A stretch of 64,000 nt of DNA, taken from assembly GCA_963822485.1 (NCBI GenBank), contig CAWGHW010000011.1, forward strand, positions 1-64,000. The letters are read 5' to 3'. The notes under the pieces are model-generated. The model saw only the letters and a list, made by a program, of their open reading frames with translations, made no database searches and was not told the DNA's origin. This document shows, one piece after another, positions 17,744 to 26,537 of the stretch (position 1 is the first letter of the stretch; the number at the start of each line of letters is the position of its first letter). This stretch comes from DASUBV01 sp963822485. Lineage in GTDB: Bacteria; Actinomycetota; Actinomycetes; Streptosporangiales; Streptosporangiaceae. Made by a program: the position numbers and the translations under genes.

Positions 17744-17973
17744 GCCTTACCTCTCCATCGGTGGAGTGCGCTGCCTGACCAGTCTCCTCGGGCAACGGCT
17801 GCGCCGGGCGAGGAGTTCGGTGCAGAAGATGTTCGTGCACCGCCCAGTCGGTCACACTACGAACCCCAGCGCACCACGGGTCTAGTGTCAATGGCGCTGG
17901 CGGCCCGTCTGGAGGTATAAGTCAGCCCGGCCTGCCGGCCGGGATGCGGCAGGTACGCGGCGTGGGCGCGAGG

Positions 17974-19234
17974 TTAGCCGACCCGGCTCAGCCGGGTGAG
18001 AGCGGCGCCGTAGCGGATGGCCACGAGCTGGCCGACCGCCGCGTGTGACCCGAGCGGCTGCGCGTACGGCGCGCCGATCGCGGCGCTGACCGCCTCAATG
18101 TCCGCCACCGAGGTCTCCGGCCCGATCACGCACGGCGCGATGACCGGGTGCTGCGCGCCCGCCTCCCGGAGCCGGGCCAGCGCTGCGTCAATGCCAGCCG
18201 GGTCGTCGATCGACGCGGGCGCGGCCGGCATGGCCAGCCGGGACGCCAGCAGCACCGCGGCGACGCCGGCGGTCTTCACCGCATCCTCGCCCCGGTCGGC
18301 CAGCACCAGCACGCCATAGGTCGAGCTCGGCGATGGACAGCCCGCGACTGCGGGCGCCGCGAGCCAGGCCGGCCTCGGCCAGCCGGGCGTGCAGCGCCTC
18401 GGCGATCAGCGGGTGCGGCCCCAGGTGCGCGCCGAGCATGACCTGGCCGGAGGTCCCGTCAGCGGCTCGGGCCAAAGACGCGTCGGACAGCGGGTGCGGG
18501 CCGGCCAGCAGCGGCACGAGCACGCCGTCGAGCGGGTGCTCTCGGGCAGCCTCGGCGTCAAAGACCAGGTTGTCGTCCAGCCGGTGCTCTGCGCCCTCCA
18601 GGAAGCCCAGCCGGATCTCGATGCCGGGGCAGGAGGTCTCGGCCGTGGAGGCGACCTCTTCGGCGATCCGGATGGCGTCGTCAGAGGCCGCGCCCGGCAC
18701 CGCGATGACCAGGGCCGGGGCGTCGGAGGCCACGCTCAGCCGGTGCGGGCTGCGGTGCCGTCCGGCTGGCCGGGTACGCCCGGTCCGCCGCGGCAGCGTC
18801 CCGTTGCCGCCGCGCTGGGGCAGATCGCCACCGCGCTGCGGCAGCGGCTGGCCCCCGCGTTGCGGGAGGGGCTCGGCGCCGCGCTGCGGCAGGGGCTCGG
18901 CGCCGCGTTGCGGCAGTGTCTCCGGGCTGCGCTGCGTCTCCGGGCTGCGCTGCGGCAGCGGCTGGGCGCCCCGCTGGGGGAGCGGTTCGGCGCTCCGCTG
19001 CGGGAGCGGCTGGGCCCCGCGCTGTGGCAGGGGCGCGGGGCCGCGCTGCGGGAGGGGCGGCTCGCTCAGGTCGTCGGCCGGCGGCATCGTGCGCTGAGGC
19101 TTCTCAAACAGACTGCCTCCGCCGGAGCCCTCTGCGGAGTCACCGAGCGCCGGGGGCTTACGCCGGGGCAGCGGCTGTTGCGCCGACGGCTCCCGCCATG
19201 CCGGCCGCTCCGTGTCCGGGCTCTGCTCAGTCAC
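17974..19234 (-). pseudogene. Sirohydrochlorin chelatase-like (CbiX) protein with PLPQRG-repeat N-terminus, one frame shift
   Basis: Two frames join into one protein. The upstream part has a Pro/Gln/Arg-rich region (PLPQRGAEPLPQRGA and variants, about 18815-19060), then ALVIAVPGAASDDAIRI, IRLGFLEGAEHRL and LGAHLGPHPLIAEALHARLAEAG. The downstream part continues YGVLVLADRGEDAVKTAG to PLGSHAAVGQLVAIRYGAAL. Deleting one C near 18318-18322 restores SIAELD-YGVLVLAD. The pattern fits the two-domain CbiX/SirB family, which inserts metal into sirohydrochlorin. The start is uncertain: GTG 19234 lacks a ribosome site, and GTG 19309 is also open. Confidence 0.6.
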
Positions 19235-19323
19235 GCTGAAGTATCGTAATCGCTGGTGGCATGTATTGTTGGCCTTCTGCGATCTTCGCACCTTAAATGC
19301 GACTGTCACCGTTTGGGGTCGTG

Positions 19324-19692
19324 CTACTCGGTTCGCAGCATGCTCCGGTACACGGCGACAAGCGCGCTCTTCTGTTCAGCGCTGAGCCTATCCTCTGCCT
19401 GGATGGCTTCCTCCACGGTTGAGGTGCGCTGGACGTCAGTATCGCCCGCCCGGTCCTGGCGGAGCAATCCCGCCTGCGTGAGCAGCGTCTCGGTGGAGAC
19501 GTTGAGCGCGTCCGAGATCAGCCGGATGACCCGGACTGACGGCTGGTGCAGGCCCCGCTCGATCTGGCTCAGGTAAGGGTTGGAGAGCCTCGTCCGCTCG
19601 GCTAGCTGGCGCAGGGAGAGGTTCGCGAGCTTGCGCTTGCTGCGGATGAAGGCACCAAGCGCCTCCATCTGGCTGTCTCGCGACTCGGTCAT
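19324..19692 (-). CDS. XRE-family helix-turn-helix regulator
   Basis: 122 residues. The N-terminal HTH reads LGAFIRSKRKLANLSLRQLAERTRLSNPYLSQIERGLHQPS in the canonical Cro/C1 layout; the C-terminal half is acidic and helical. Its place next to an HBHA-like gene matches the mycobacterial Rv0474-hbhA (Rv0475) pair, though here it lies downstream. A perfect 50-bp palindrome lies 46 bp before its ATG. It probably regulates itself or the neighbouring surface protein. Confidence 0.87.
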   Translation of the reverse strand: MTESRDSQMEALGAFIRSKRKLANLSLRQLAERTRLSNPYLSQIERGLHQPSVRVIRLISDALNVSTETLLTQAGLLRQDRAGDTDVQRTSTVEEAIQAEDRLSAEQKSALVAVYRSMLRTE

Positions 19693-19737
19693 GGCTACCT
19701 TCCTGCTCCCGCCCCGGCTCCACCCGGCTCCGCCGTA

Positions 19738-19787
19738 CGTGGATGTCCCATAGGTAACACGCGCGTGTTACCTATGGGACATCCACG
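19738..19787. promoter_or_regulatory. Perfect 50-bp palindrome without spacer
   Basis: The 25 bases 19738-19762 (CGTGGATGTCCCATAGGTAA followed by CACGC) are the exact reverse complement of 19763-19787. The centre is GTAACACGCGCGTGTTAC. It lies between the HBHA-like stop (19896) and the XRE start (19692). It could be an extended operator or a terminator of the upstream gene; there is no T-run on either side. Confidence 0.9.
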
Positions 19788-19895
19788 AGGCGGCCAGCCC
19801 GGCCGGGGTGATGAATCACACATGTCGGGTGCGGGTGTGCGGGCCGGGCCCGGCTCGCTGGGAGCGGCCGGCCGACCCCGCGCCGGGATGGGCGG

Positions 19896-20914
19896 CTAGT
19901 CCTCGGAGTCGCTCGCCTTGGGCGAGCGCGGCTTCGCGGAACTGGCCTTGGTGCTGGCGGGCTTGGTGGTGCGGGCCTTGGCGGCGGCCTTGGCGGTCTC
20001 CGTCTTGGCCGTCTCCGTCTTGGCGTTGTCGGTCTTGGCCGGGTCGGCCTTGGCCGTAGCTGGCTTGGGCCGGGCCGTCTTGGCCGTGCTGGCCTTCGGG
20101 GCGCTGGCCTCGGCGGCAGCGGAGGTGGCGCCGGGCTGGCCGGCTCGGCCGGGGTGGTGGCCCCGGCCGGGGTGGTGGTATCGGCCGGGGTGGTGGTATC
20201 GGCCGGGGTGGCCGAGGCGATCGTGTGGCCGTTGCCGCGGGCCGGCGGAATGGCCGGGATGACGGTCCTGAGCGTCTGCGCGGCCTGGCTAACCCGGGCG
20301 GCGCCCTGGGCGAGCAGCGGGCCGGCGGCCTGGGCGGCACGGGCGGCACCCTGGGTGACCTGCTCCGGGAGCTTGTGCTCGGCGGCGAAGGTCTGGGCGG
20401 CCTGGGTGACTCGCGCGGCGCTCTGGCTGACCTGGTCGGGCAGCTTGCGCTGGGTGGCCAGGGTCTGGGCCGCGTGGGTGACGCGGGCGGCGCCCTGGGC
20501 GAGCAGCGGCCCGGCGGTCTGGGTGACCTGCTCGGAGATCTTGCGCTGGGTCGCGAGCACCTGGCCGGCGAACTCCTCGGCGCTGGTCATCAGCTCACTG
20601 CGGCTCGGCAGCTTGGGCGCGGGCAGCTTCGGGCCGGGGAGCTTGGACAGGTCAGGCGTGGTGGGCAGCTTGGGGGTCGGGAGCTTGGAGAGGTCCGGGG
20701 TATGCAGCTTGATTGTGGGTAGCTGCGAGCGCAGGGCCTCGGCGTGCGGGGTCAGGGTCCGGACCAGGTCGGTGACGGCCTCCTGGCCCTTGCGGACCTG
20801 GGCCTGCGCCTTGCGCGCCTGCTCCTGGGCCTGGCGCGCGCGGGCCTGGCCGCGGCGGGCGGCCCCGGCAAGCTGCTCCTGTAGCTCCTGCCCGACGGCT
20901 CGGGTGTCGATCAT
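19896..20914 (-). pseudogene. HBHA-like coiled-coil protein with Lys/Ala-rich tail, one frame shift
   Basis: From ATG 20914, behind a GAGGAGG ribosome site, runs a helical N-terminus (ELQEQLAGAARRGQARARQA), a Pro-rich segment of SKLPTPKLP units, and repeated helical blocks (QVTQGAARAAQAAGPLLAQ). In the start frame this degenerates into Pro/Arg. One frame away lies a lysine/alanine tail, AEASAPKASTAKTARPKP...SPKASDSED, ending at TAG 19898-19896. This is the KA-rich tail of heparin-binding hemagglutinins. The shift falls within about 20110-20200, near 18-bp repeats. The protein would act at the cell surface or envelope. Confidence 0.65.
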
Positions 20915-21563
20915 GAATATCCTCCTCGGATCTTCTGCAAACTATATCAAGCAAAACGCTCAGTATGTCAAGCGAGCCCCTGAGCAGCGAGGACGCCAGG
21001 CGGGACGAGGGCGCCAGGCGGGACGTGGCTCATCACCTGCCGGCCATCAGCGATGGCCCGGGGTTCAGCGGGAGGAGAGCGGCCACGCCTCGAGACGGCC
21101 AGTGCCGCCCGCTAGTTTGGCGCGCGTCGGGCCCGTGGAATCTGGGCTGAGGGCGTAGCAGGCGGGAATGGACCGGGTGAGTCGGACCGATATTGACCGG
21201 CCGGACTGGTAGCGGCGGCATCTCAGGCTAGTGATCTGGCTATCTGGCGCGGTCGGAAAGGGGATTCCAGCCGCCGGAAACGGGGTGCTTCTTGGTCCCG
21301 TAGCGTTTGCGTCGCCTGGGCCCGCTAACACTACGGGATCATGAAACAGCCACCCGGGAGAGGCGGCGTCTCGCGAGGCCGGGGCCGACGTCGGGCGGGT
21401 CAGGCTGGCCGACTGCGGCAGAGGGCTCTCGTTGAGCCCATCTGGTCCATCCGGAATGGCATTCCACGCGACCTTAACCATAGGCTTCATGATCCCGGAG
21501 GATTGGGGGCCTCCGGCGACCCGAATCCTCCGGGATCACGTGTGTCTGGCGGCGCGGGCCGGC
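20915..21563. other. Gene-free interval with nested inverted repeats
   Basis: No convincing gene. A 15-bp perfect stem, TGATCCCGGAGGATT at 21490-21504 with its complement at 21524-21538, encloses a 19-base loop. About 150 bp upstream, CCCGTAG (21297) and CTACGGG (21332) form a second hairpin whose right arm runs into GGGATCATGA (21335-21344), the complement of TCATGATCCC (21487-21496). The AT-richer part at 20930-20970 is the probable promoter of the HBHA-like gene. Confidence 0.6.
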
Positions 21564-21803
21564 TCAGCCGTGCTGGATGGGTGGCGCGGCGGGCTTGACG
21601 GTGACCAGGTAGGCGGCGAACAGCACCGCTCCGATCAGCAGCGTCGCCCGGGTCCATCGCGGGGCACTACGCCAGCCGATGCCCGCCACGAGCATGGCGG
21701 GAATAGTCAGAACGGGGATGAGCAATAGGCCCACTCCGGAGGCAACGACGGCAAATGTCGCCGTTCGCTTGCTGCCGAGTGCGCCCTTGGGAATCAGTGC
21801 CAC
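21564..21803 (-). CDS. Small two-helix membrane protein
   Basis: 79 residues with two hydrophobic segments (ATFAVVASGVGLLLIPVLTI and ATLLIGAVLFAAYLVTV) joined by a basic loop GWRSAPRWTR. GTG 21803 is the start; only a weak purine tract precedes it. No family recognised. The hydrophobic pattern, rather than database similarity, is the reason for calling it. The 274-bp gap 21804-22077 upstream holds TGCACG-TCAG-CGTGCA (21894-21909), a candidate operator, and otherwise no gene. Confidence 0.5.
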   Translation of the reverse strand: MALIPKGALGSKRTATFAVVASGVGLLLIPVLTIPAMLVAGIGWRSAPRWTRATLLIGAVLFAAYLVTVKPAAPPIQHG

Positions 21804-22077
21804 ACCCTGAGGATAACTCCGGATTACGTTTACGCAAAGACCTGGACTGGCATTTTCTGGCCGCTGGCCGGGAGTGCTGCTAAAACACCTATCTGCACGT
21901 CAGCGTGCAAGTTGCAGCGGGATGTGAATCGTGAAGATAACTTACTCCTTCGGCAAGAGAAAGAGCCTGTCACCTGAATCACATTGACACCTGGAGTCCG
22001 GGGATGGCAATGCCATTAGGCGCCGCTAAGGCTAAAGGCCGCCGGGTCTGAGTTATCGGCGTGCTAGCGTCGGCGGC

Positions 22078-22587
22078 ATGGCGGCCGAGCGAGTGATCCC
22101 GCCCCTGGAGGCGGGGGAGCGCCAGATGCTGTCGGCCTGGCTGGACCTCCAGCGGGCCACGCTGGCGATGAAGTGCGATGGCCTGAGTGACGAACAGCTG
22201 CGCGAGCAGGCGGTCCCGCCGTCGAGCCTGTCACTGCTCGGCCTGGTCCGGCACATGGCCGAGGTGGAGCGCAACTGGTTCCGGCCGCTGCTGGCCGGTG
22301 AGGAGATGGGCGGCCTGTGGGCGCCGGGGCCGGAGCTGGACCCGGAGCCGGCCTTCGACGATGTGGCGACGGCCGATGTGGCGGCCTCCTTCGCGGCCTG
22401 GCGGGCCGAGTGCGACCGGGCCAGGGAACTGGCCGACGCGGCCGCGTCCCTGGAGGTGACCGGCATGCGCGGCGGATCGCGGTTCTCGCTGCGCTGGGTC
22501 ATGGTCCACATGATCGAGGAGTACGCGCGGCACAACGGCCACGCCGACCTGCTGCGCGAGCGCATCGACGGCACCACGGGCGCCTGA
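22078..22587 (+). CDS. DinB-family (DUF664) protein
   Basis: 169 residues. The DinB layout is clear: MLSAWLDLQRATLAMKCDGLSDEQL, LLGLVRHMAEVERNWFRPLLAG (first metal histidine), and SLRWVMVHMIEEYARHNGHADLLRERIDG (second and third). DUF664 members are metal-binding four-helix proteins of mostly unknown reaction, often linked to thiol transfer. ATG 22078 follows a GGCGGC tract. It is monocistronic, followed by repeats and a hairpin. Confidence 0.85.
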   Translation: MAAERVIPPLEAGERQMLSAWLDLQRATLAMKCDGLSDEQLREQAVPPSSLSLLGLVRHMAEVERNWFRPLLAGEEMGGLWAPGPELDPEPAFDDVATADVAASFAAWRAECDRARELADAAASLEVTGMRGGSRFSLRWVMVHMIEEYARHNGHADLLRERIDGTTGA

Positions 22588-22735
22588 TCCGCGCCCAGCA
22601 GGCAGAGCAGTAACAGCCAGATCTGATAACAGCAAGAAGCGGGCGAGAGCGGTCTGATAACAGCAAGAGGCGGTGGTGCCTGGACGACAGCACCTGGTGG
22701 CGCCTGAACGACAGCACCTAATAGAAGGAGTGGAA
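22588..22735. repeat. Short direct repeats after the DUF664 gene
   Basis: CTGATAACAGCAAGARGCGG occurs twice (about 22624 and 22659), followed by two 24-bp copies of GGTGGYGCCTGRACGACAGC plus ACCT (about 22672 and 22696). No gene is seen in them. They lie between the DUF664 gene and the hairpin at 22736. Confidence 0.7.
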
Positions 22736-22767
22736 GCCCGCCCCGTCCGAGCCCGGACGGGGCGGGC
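22736..22767. terminator. Strong hairpin terminator
   Basis: GCCCGCCCCGTCCG at 22736-22749 pairs perfectly with 22754-22767 around a 4-base loop. It lies three bases beyond an orphan minus-strand stop codon (TAA, 22773-22771), so it probably terminated a gene that has since decayed. It may also stop transcription from the DUF664 gene on the plus strand. Confidence 0.7.
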
Positions 22768-22770
22768 GGC

Positions 22771-22880
22771 TTATGCGGTGCCGGAGGCGGCGGAGGCGCC
22801 GAGGTGGCGGGCCATCCAGTCGGCGCTGTAGGGCCGGTTAGTATTGCACACGATTGCAGCCGATCGGGACACGCGCGGAA
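22771..22880 (-). pseudogene. Orphan C-terminal gene remnant
   Basis: The minus strand reads AAIVCNTNRPYSADWMARHLGASA... to TAA at 22773-22771, with coding-like composition and a perfect terminator right behind it. No start or upstream domain remains in 22881-23195, where no gene is seen. It looks like the 3' end of a lost gene; the family is not recognised. Confidence 0.35.
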
Positions 22881-23195
22881 GCAGACCGGCTTCCAGCCTC
22901 GGCGCGGACCCGCTAGGTTGCTGGTTGTGACCGGAAGGTGGCTGTTATGGCTGGCCACGCGCCGGAAATGTCGGACAGGCCGGACGGACCGGGCAACATT
23001 CCCGCAAAGGCTGGCCGAAGCGTGTTGACAAGCACCAGACCGGTGAGCCAGGCTCATGCCCTGCAAACGATTGTTGCTGCGATTGGCACTGTCGTCCGCC
23101 GCTGACTGCGTCAGTGCCCTGGCTGCTCACGGCGGTCGGCCGGTGCCGGCGGGGCGCGCAGCAAGCTGCGGAGACGGCGATCTAGAGGTGGGTGG

Positions 23196-24149
23196 ATGAC
23201 CGATCAGGGGACCAACGGCAAGGTCGGCTGGCTGGGTACCGGCCGGATGGGATCAATACTGGTCCGCCGGCTGCTCGCCGCGAACTGCGATGTGGCGGTC
23301 TACAACCGGACGCGGGCCAAGGCCGAGCCGCTGGCCGCGGCCGGGGCGACGGTCGTGGACTCGGCATTCGAGCTGGCCACCTGCGACGTCGTCTTCGTTA
23401 CCGTCGGCACCTCCGAGGACCTGATCAGCGCCCTGCTCGGCCCGGCGGGGCTGATGTCCGGCAGTGCCGCCCCGCAGGTCGTGGTGGATTGCTCGACGAT
23501 CTCGGTCGAGGCCTCCCGGCAGGTCCGCGAGCGCCTGGCCGAGCGCGGGACGGCCCTGCTGGCCGCTCCGGTCATGGGCAACCCGCGCGTAGCCGGGGCG
23601 GGCAGGCTCACGCTGGCGGTGTCCGGGCCGCGCGACGTGTTCGACATGGCCGAGCCCTACCTGGATGTGCTCGGCGCCGGCGCGACCTATGTCGGCGACG
23701 GTGAGCTGGCCCGAACGGTAAAGCTTTGTCACAATCTTCTGCTCGGTGTCGTCACGCAATCGCTGGCCGAGGTCACGATCCTGGCTGAAAAGAGTGGCAT
23801 CAGTCGTGAGGCATTGCTGGCCTGCCTGAACAACAGTGTGATGGGATCGACCTTCACCAGGTACAAGACGCCCGCGTTCGTCAACCTTGACTTTCACGCG
23901 ACATTCACCGCCACGCTGCTACGCAAGGACTTTGACCTTGGCCTGGCGGCCGCGCGGGAGCGCGAGGTCCCCATGCCGGTGGCGGCGCTGGTGCACCAGC
24001 TTGTGCAGAGTCTTGTGGGCCACGGGGCCGGAGAGGAGGACTTCGCTGCGCTGATCCGGATGCAAGCTCAATCTGCCGGACTGGATCTCGTCAGCGAGGA
24101 TGCCGACATATCCGACGGACTTGAGCAAATCACCATAGAACCACGGTAA
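23196..24149 (+). CDS. NAD(P)-dependent beta-hydroxyacid dehydrogenase (3-hydroxyisobutyrate dehydrogenase-like)
   Basis: 317 residues. The Rossmann motif WLGTGRMGS is near residue 13, DCSTISVEASRQV matches the substrate loop, PVMGNPRVAGAGRLTLAVSG follows, and the catalytic lysine sits in ARTVKLCHNLLLG. The family oxidises 3-hydroxy acids to semialdehydes or reduces the reverse. It directly precedes importer operon 2, so it may act on the imported compound or a breakdown product. ATG 23196 has GGTGGGTGG upstream. Confidence 0.82.
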   Translation: MTDQGTNGKVGWLGTGRMGSILVRRLLAANCDVAVYNRTRAKAEPLAAAGATVVDSAFELATCDVVFVTVGTSEDLISALLGPAGLMSGSAAPQVVVDCSTISVEASRQVRERLAERGTALLAAPVMGNPRVAGAGRLTLAVSGPRDVFDMAEPYLDVLGAGATYVGDGELARTVKLCHNLLLGVVTQSLAEVTILAEKSGISREALLACLNNSVMGSTFTRYKTPAFVNLDFHATFTATLLRKDFDLGLAAAREREVPMPVAALVHQLVQSLVGHGAGEEDFAALIRMQAQSAGLDLVSEDADISDGLEQITIEPR

Positions 24150-24281
24150 AGTCACCGGCGGTCGGGCTTAAATCAGCTGACCGTTCCCGAGCCTCCGTCA
24201 GGGTCCCGCGGCATTGCCGCCGCTGGATTCGCGGCAGGCCACTTACTGGGCCATGCAGGAATTCAGGAAGGAGGACCGGGG

Positions 24282-25565
24282 ATGAGATCCAACCGCGCCC
24301 GGTTCTTGACGGTGACCGCAGCGGCCGCCCTGATGGCGGCCACGGCGGCCGGATGCAGCAGTAGCAGCACTACCGGTGGCAGTAACGGTGGCGGTGGTGG
24401 CGGAAAATCCGACACCCCGATCACCATCGGCACGTCCCTCTCCCTGACCGGCGACTTCGACACCGACGGCCAGGCCTTCGAGAAGGGCTACAAGCTATGG
24501 GTCAGCGAGGTGAACAAGGCCGGCGGCATCGACGGCCACCAGGTGAAGCTGACCATCCTCAACGACAACAGCTCGCAGACCCAGGTAGTCACCAACTACC
24601 AGAAGCTGATCACCGTTAACCACGTCGACCTCACGTTCGGGCCGTTCTCCTCGCTGCTGACCGCGCCGGCCTCGGCCGCCGCGCACCGGTACGGGTACGC
24701 GTTCGTCGAGGGCGCGGGCGGCGCGCCGTCGGTGTTCGCGCAGAAGCTCAGCAATGTCTTCGACGTGAGCTTGCCGGTGGCCAACGAGCTGGACCCGTTC
24801 ACCTCGTGGATCAAGTCGCTGCCCGCCAGCCAGCGGCCTAAGACGGCGGGCTACCCGATGGCCAACGACCCGTTCGCCACCCCGCAGGTTCAGCGCACCG
24901 CCTCATTGCTGACCCCGCTGGGAGTCAAGAACTCCTACGAGAAGATCTTCCCGGAGGAGGTCGCGGACTATAAGGCCCCGGCGGACGACGTCGCCTCGCT
25001 CAAGCCGGAAATGGTCGCGCTCGGCTCCACGGACGTGCCGACGGTCCAGTCGTTCATGACCGCGTTCGAGCAGCAGCACTTCAACCCGAAGATCTTCATC
25101 GCCGCGGCCGGCCCGGACCAGGGCGCCGCCTTCACCAAGGCGGTCGGCGTGAAGAACGCCAATGGCGTCATGGTCCCGGACGCCTGGTACGGCGGCTCCA
25201 AGAACCCGCTGAGCCTGGCCATGGTCAAGGCCTACATCGCCGCCTACGGCGGCACCGCGTCGGGCATCAACGCCGACGTCGCCGAGGCCTACTCGGTGGG
25301 CCAGGTCGTCCAGGCCTCGCTGATCGCCACGAAGACCGCGGGCGCCAGCGCGGCGACCATGAACAGCAAGATCATCAGTTACCTGCACAGCGGCGTGACC
25401 GTGCAAAGCGTGCAGGGCCCGGTGAAGTTCAACAGCCTGGGCGAGAACCTCTCGGCCACGGCGTTCATCTTCCAGTGGCAGAACGGCAACTTTGTCCAGG
25501 TCCTGCCGGCCAGCGACCCGGGCTCGGTGAAGATCGAGTACCCGAAGCCGCACTGGGCTAGCTAG
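24282..25565 (+). CDS. ABC importer substrate-binding lipoprotein, system 2
   Basis: 427 residues. A lipoprotein signal peptide ends ATAAGCSSSST, then a Ser/Gly linker. The mature domain (ITIGTSLSLTGDFDTDGQAFEKGY, WVSEVNKAGGIDGHQVKL) is a Peripla_BP_6 amino-acid/amide receptor. A GGAGG ribosome site precedes ATG 24282. It heads a second livHMGF-type operon with the opposite gene order to system 1, and shows little similarity to the first binding protein beyond the fold, so ligands probably differ. Confidence 0.9.
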   Translation: MRSNRARFLTVTAAAALMAATAAGCSSSSTTGGSNGGGGGGKSDTPITIGTSLSLTGDFDTDGQAFEKGYKLWVSEVNKAGGIDGHQVKLTILNDNSSQTQVVTNYQKLITVNHVDLTFGPFSSLLTAPASAAAHRYGYAFVEGAGGAPSVFAQKLSNVFDVSLPVANELDPFTSWIKSLPASQRPKTAGYPMANDPFATPQVQRTASLLTPLGVKNSYEKIFPEEVADYKAPADDVASLKPEMVALGSTDVPTVQSFMTAFEQQHFNPKIFIAAAGPDQGAAFTKAVGVKNANGVMVPDAWYGGSKNPLSLAMVKAYIAAYGGTASGINADVAEAYSVGQVVQASLIATKTAGASAATMNSKIISYLHSGVTVQSVQGPVKFNSLGENLSATAFIFQWQNGNFVQVLPASDPGSVKIEYPKPHWAS

Positions 25566-25570
25566 ACCAC

Positions 25571-25616
25571 GGCCGGCTGGACCACGGCGGCCCCCGGGCG
25601 CCGTGGCCAGCCGGCC
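25571..25616 (+). terminator. Intercistronic hairpin behind the binding-protein gene
   Basis: An 18-bp stem with one bulged A (GGCCGGCTGG-A-CCACGGCG with its complement) starts six bases after the stop. It lies inside the operon, before livH. It is probably a partial terminator or mRNA-stabilising structure that keeps binding protein in excess over permease, a usual arrangement in ABC operons. Confidence 0.65.
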
Positions 25617-25655
25617 TGGCAAGAGCGGGATGCACGGAGGGCACAGGAAACCGAC

Positions 25656-26537
25656 ATGGGTCGCCAGATCTACGCGGCCATCGCTGACGGAATTCTCGAA
25701 GGCGGGGTCTACGCACTGATGGCCGTCGGGCTGACGCTGATATTCGGCGTCCTCGACATCATTAATATCGCGCAGGGCATCCTCGTGGTGACCGGCGCCT
25801 ATCTCAGCTATGTGCTCTCCGTGCACCTGCACATCGACCTGTTCCTCGGTCTGCTGGTCACGGTCCCGGCCATGTTCATACTCGGGCTCGGCATCTACTG
25901 GGCCTTCATCCGGCCGCTGCGCGGCCGGGAGCGCACCTCGATGTCGCTGCTGGCCTGCTATGCGGTCGCCATCATCATCGAGGGCGTGCTCTACTGGGTC
26001 TTCGGTGCGAACGAGGAAACACTGCACGCCTCGTACATCACCAACAGCTTCCGGGTCTTCGGGTTCTACCTGTCCGACATCTACGTGTACGGGTTCATCC
26101 TGGCCGTGGCCCTGGTCATCGGCCTGTACCTGCTGCTGTACCGGACCAGGTTCGGCCGCAGCGTGCGGGCCACGATGCAGGACCAGACGGCGGCCCGCCT
26201 GATCGGCATCCAGGTAAACAAGGTGGCCGGGCTGACGTTCGCCATCGGCGTCGCGGTGACTGCGGCCGGCGGCATGATGTTCGGCGCCACCAGCGGCGGC
26301 TTCACCCCCAACAGCGGGTATGACCTTATCTCCCGGCTGCTGGCCATCATCATCCTCGGCGGCCTGGGCAGCATCGGCGGTGCGCTCGTCGCGTCCGTCT
26401 TCATGATCACGCTGGAGTCGCTGGTGGACATCTGGTCACCGAACTGGGCCATCGTGGTCTTCTACGTCGCCCTGGTGGTCGTCCTCACCGTCCGCCCGAC
26501 CGGGATGTTCGGCCGCCAGCCGGTGCGTGCCCAGTGA
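25656..26537 (+). CDS. livH: Branched-chain-type ABC permease (LivH-like), system 2
   Basis: 293 residues, about eight membrane segments. It begins IADGILEGGVYALMAVGLTLIFGVLDIINIAQG, the LivH entry pattern; the coupling loop is VRATMQDQTAARLIGIQVNKV and the end ILGGLGSIGGALVASVFM. Its stop overlaps the next start (GTGA). It forms the channel with the following LivM-like protein. Confidence 0.9.
   Translation: MGRQIYAAIADGILEGGVYALMAVGLTLIFGVLDIINIAQGILVVTGAYLSYVLSVHLHIDLFLGLLVTVPAMFILGLGIYWAFIRPLRGRERTSMSLLACYAVAIIIEGVLYWVFGANEETLHASYITNSFRVFGFYLSDIYVYGFILAVALVIGLYLLLYRTRFGRSVRATMQDQTAARLIGIQVNKVAGLTFAIGVAVTAAGGMMFGATSGGFTPNSGYDLISRLLAIIILGGLGSIGGALVASVFMITLESLVDIWSPNWAIVVFYVALVVVLTVRPTGMFGRQPVRAQ

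Noticed and set aside
21065..21490. 141-codon minus-strand frame
   Set aside because: Covers the inverted-repeat interval, Pro/Ser/Thr-rich without pattern and without a ribosome site.
22053..23066. 337-codon minus-strand frame
   Set aside because: Runs antisense to the DUF664 gene and through repeats and a terminator; low-complexity Pro/Ser stretches, no domain.
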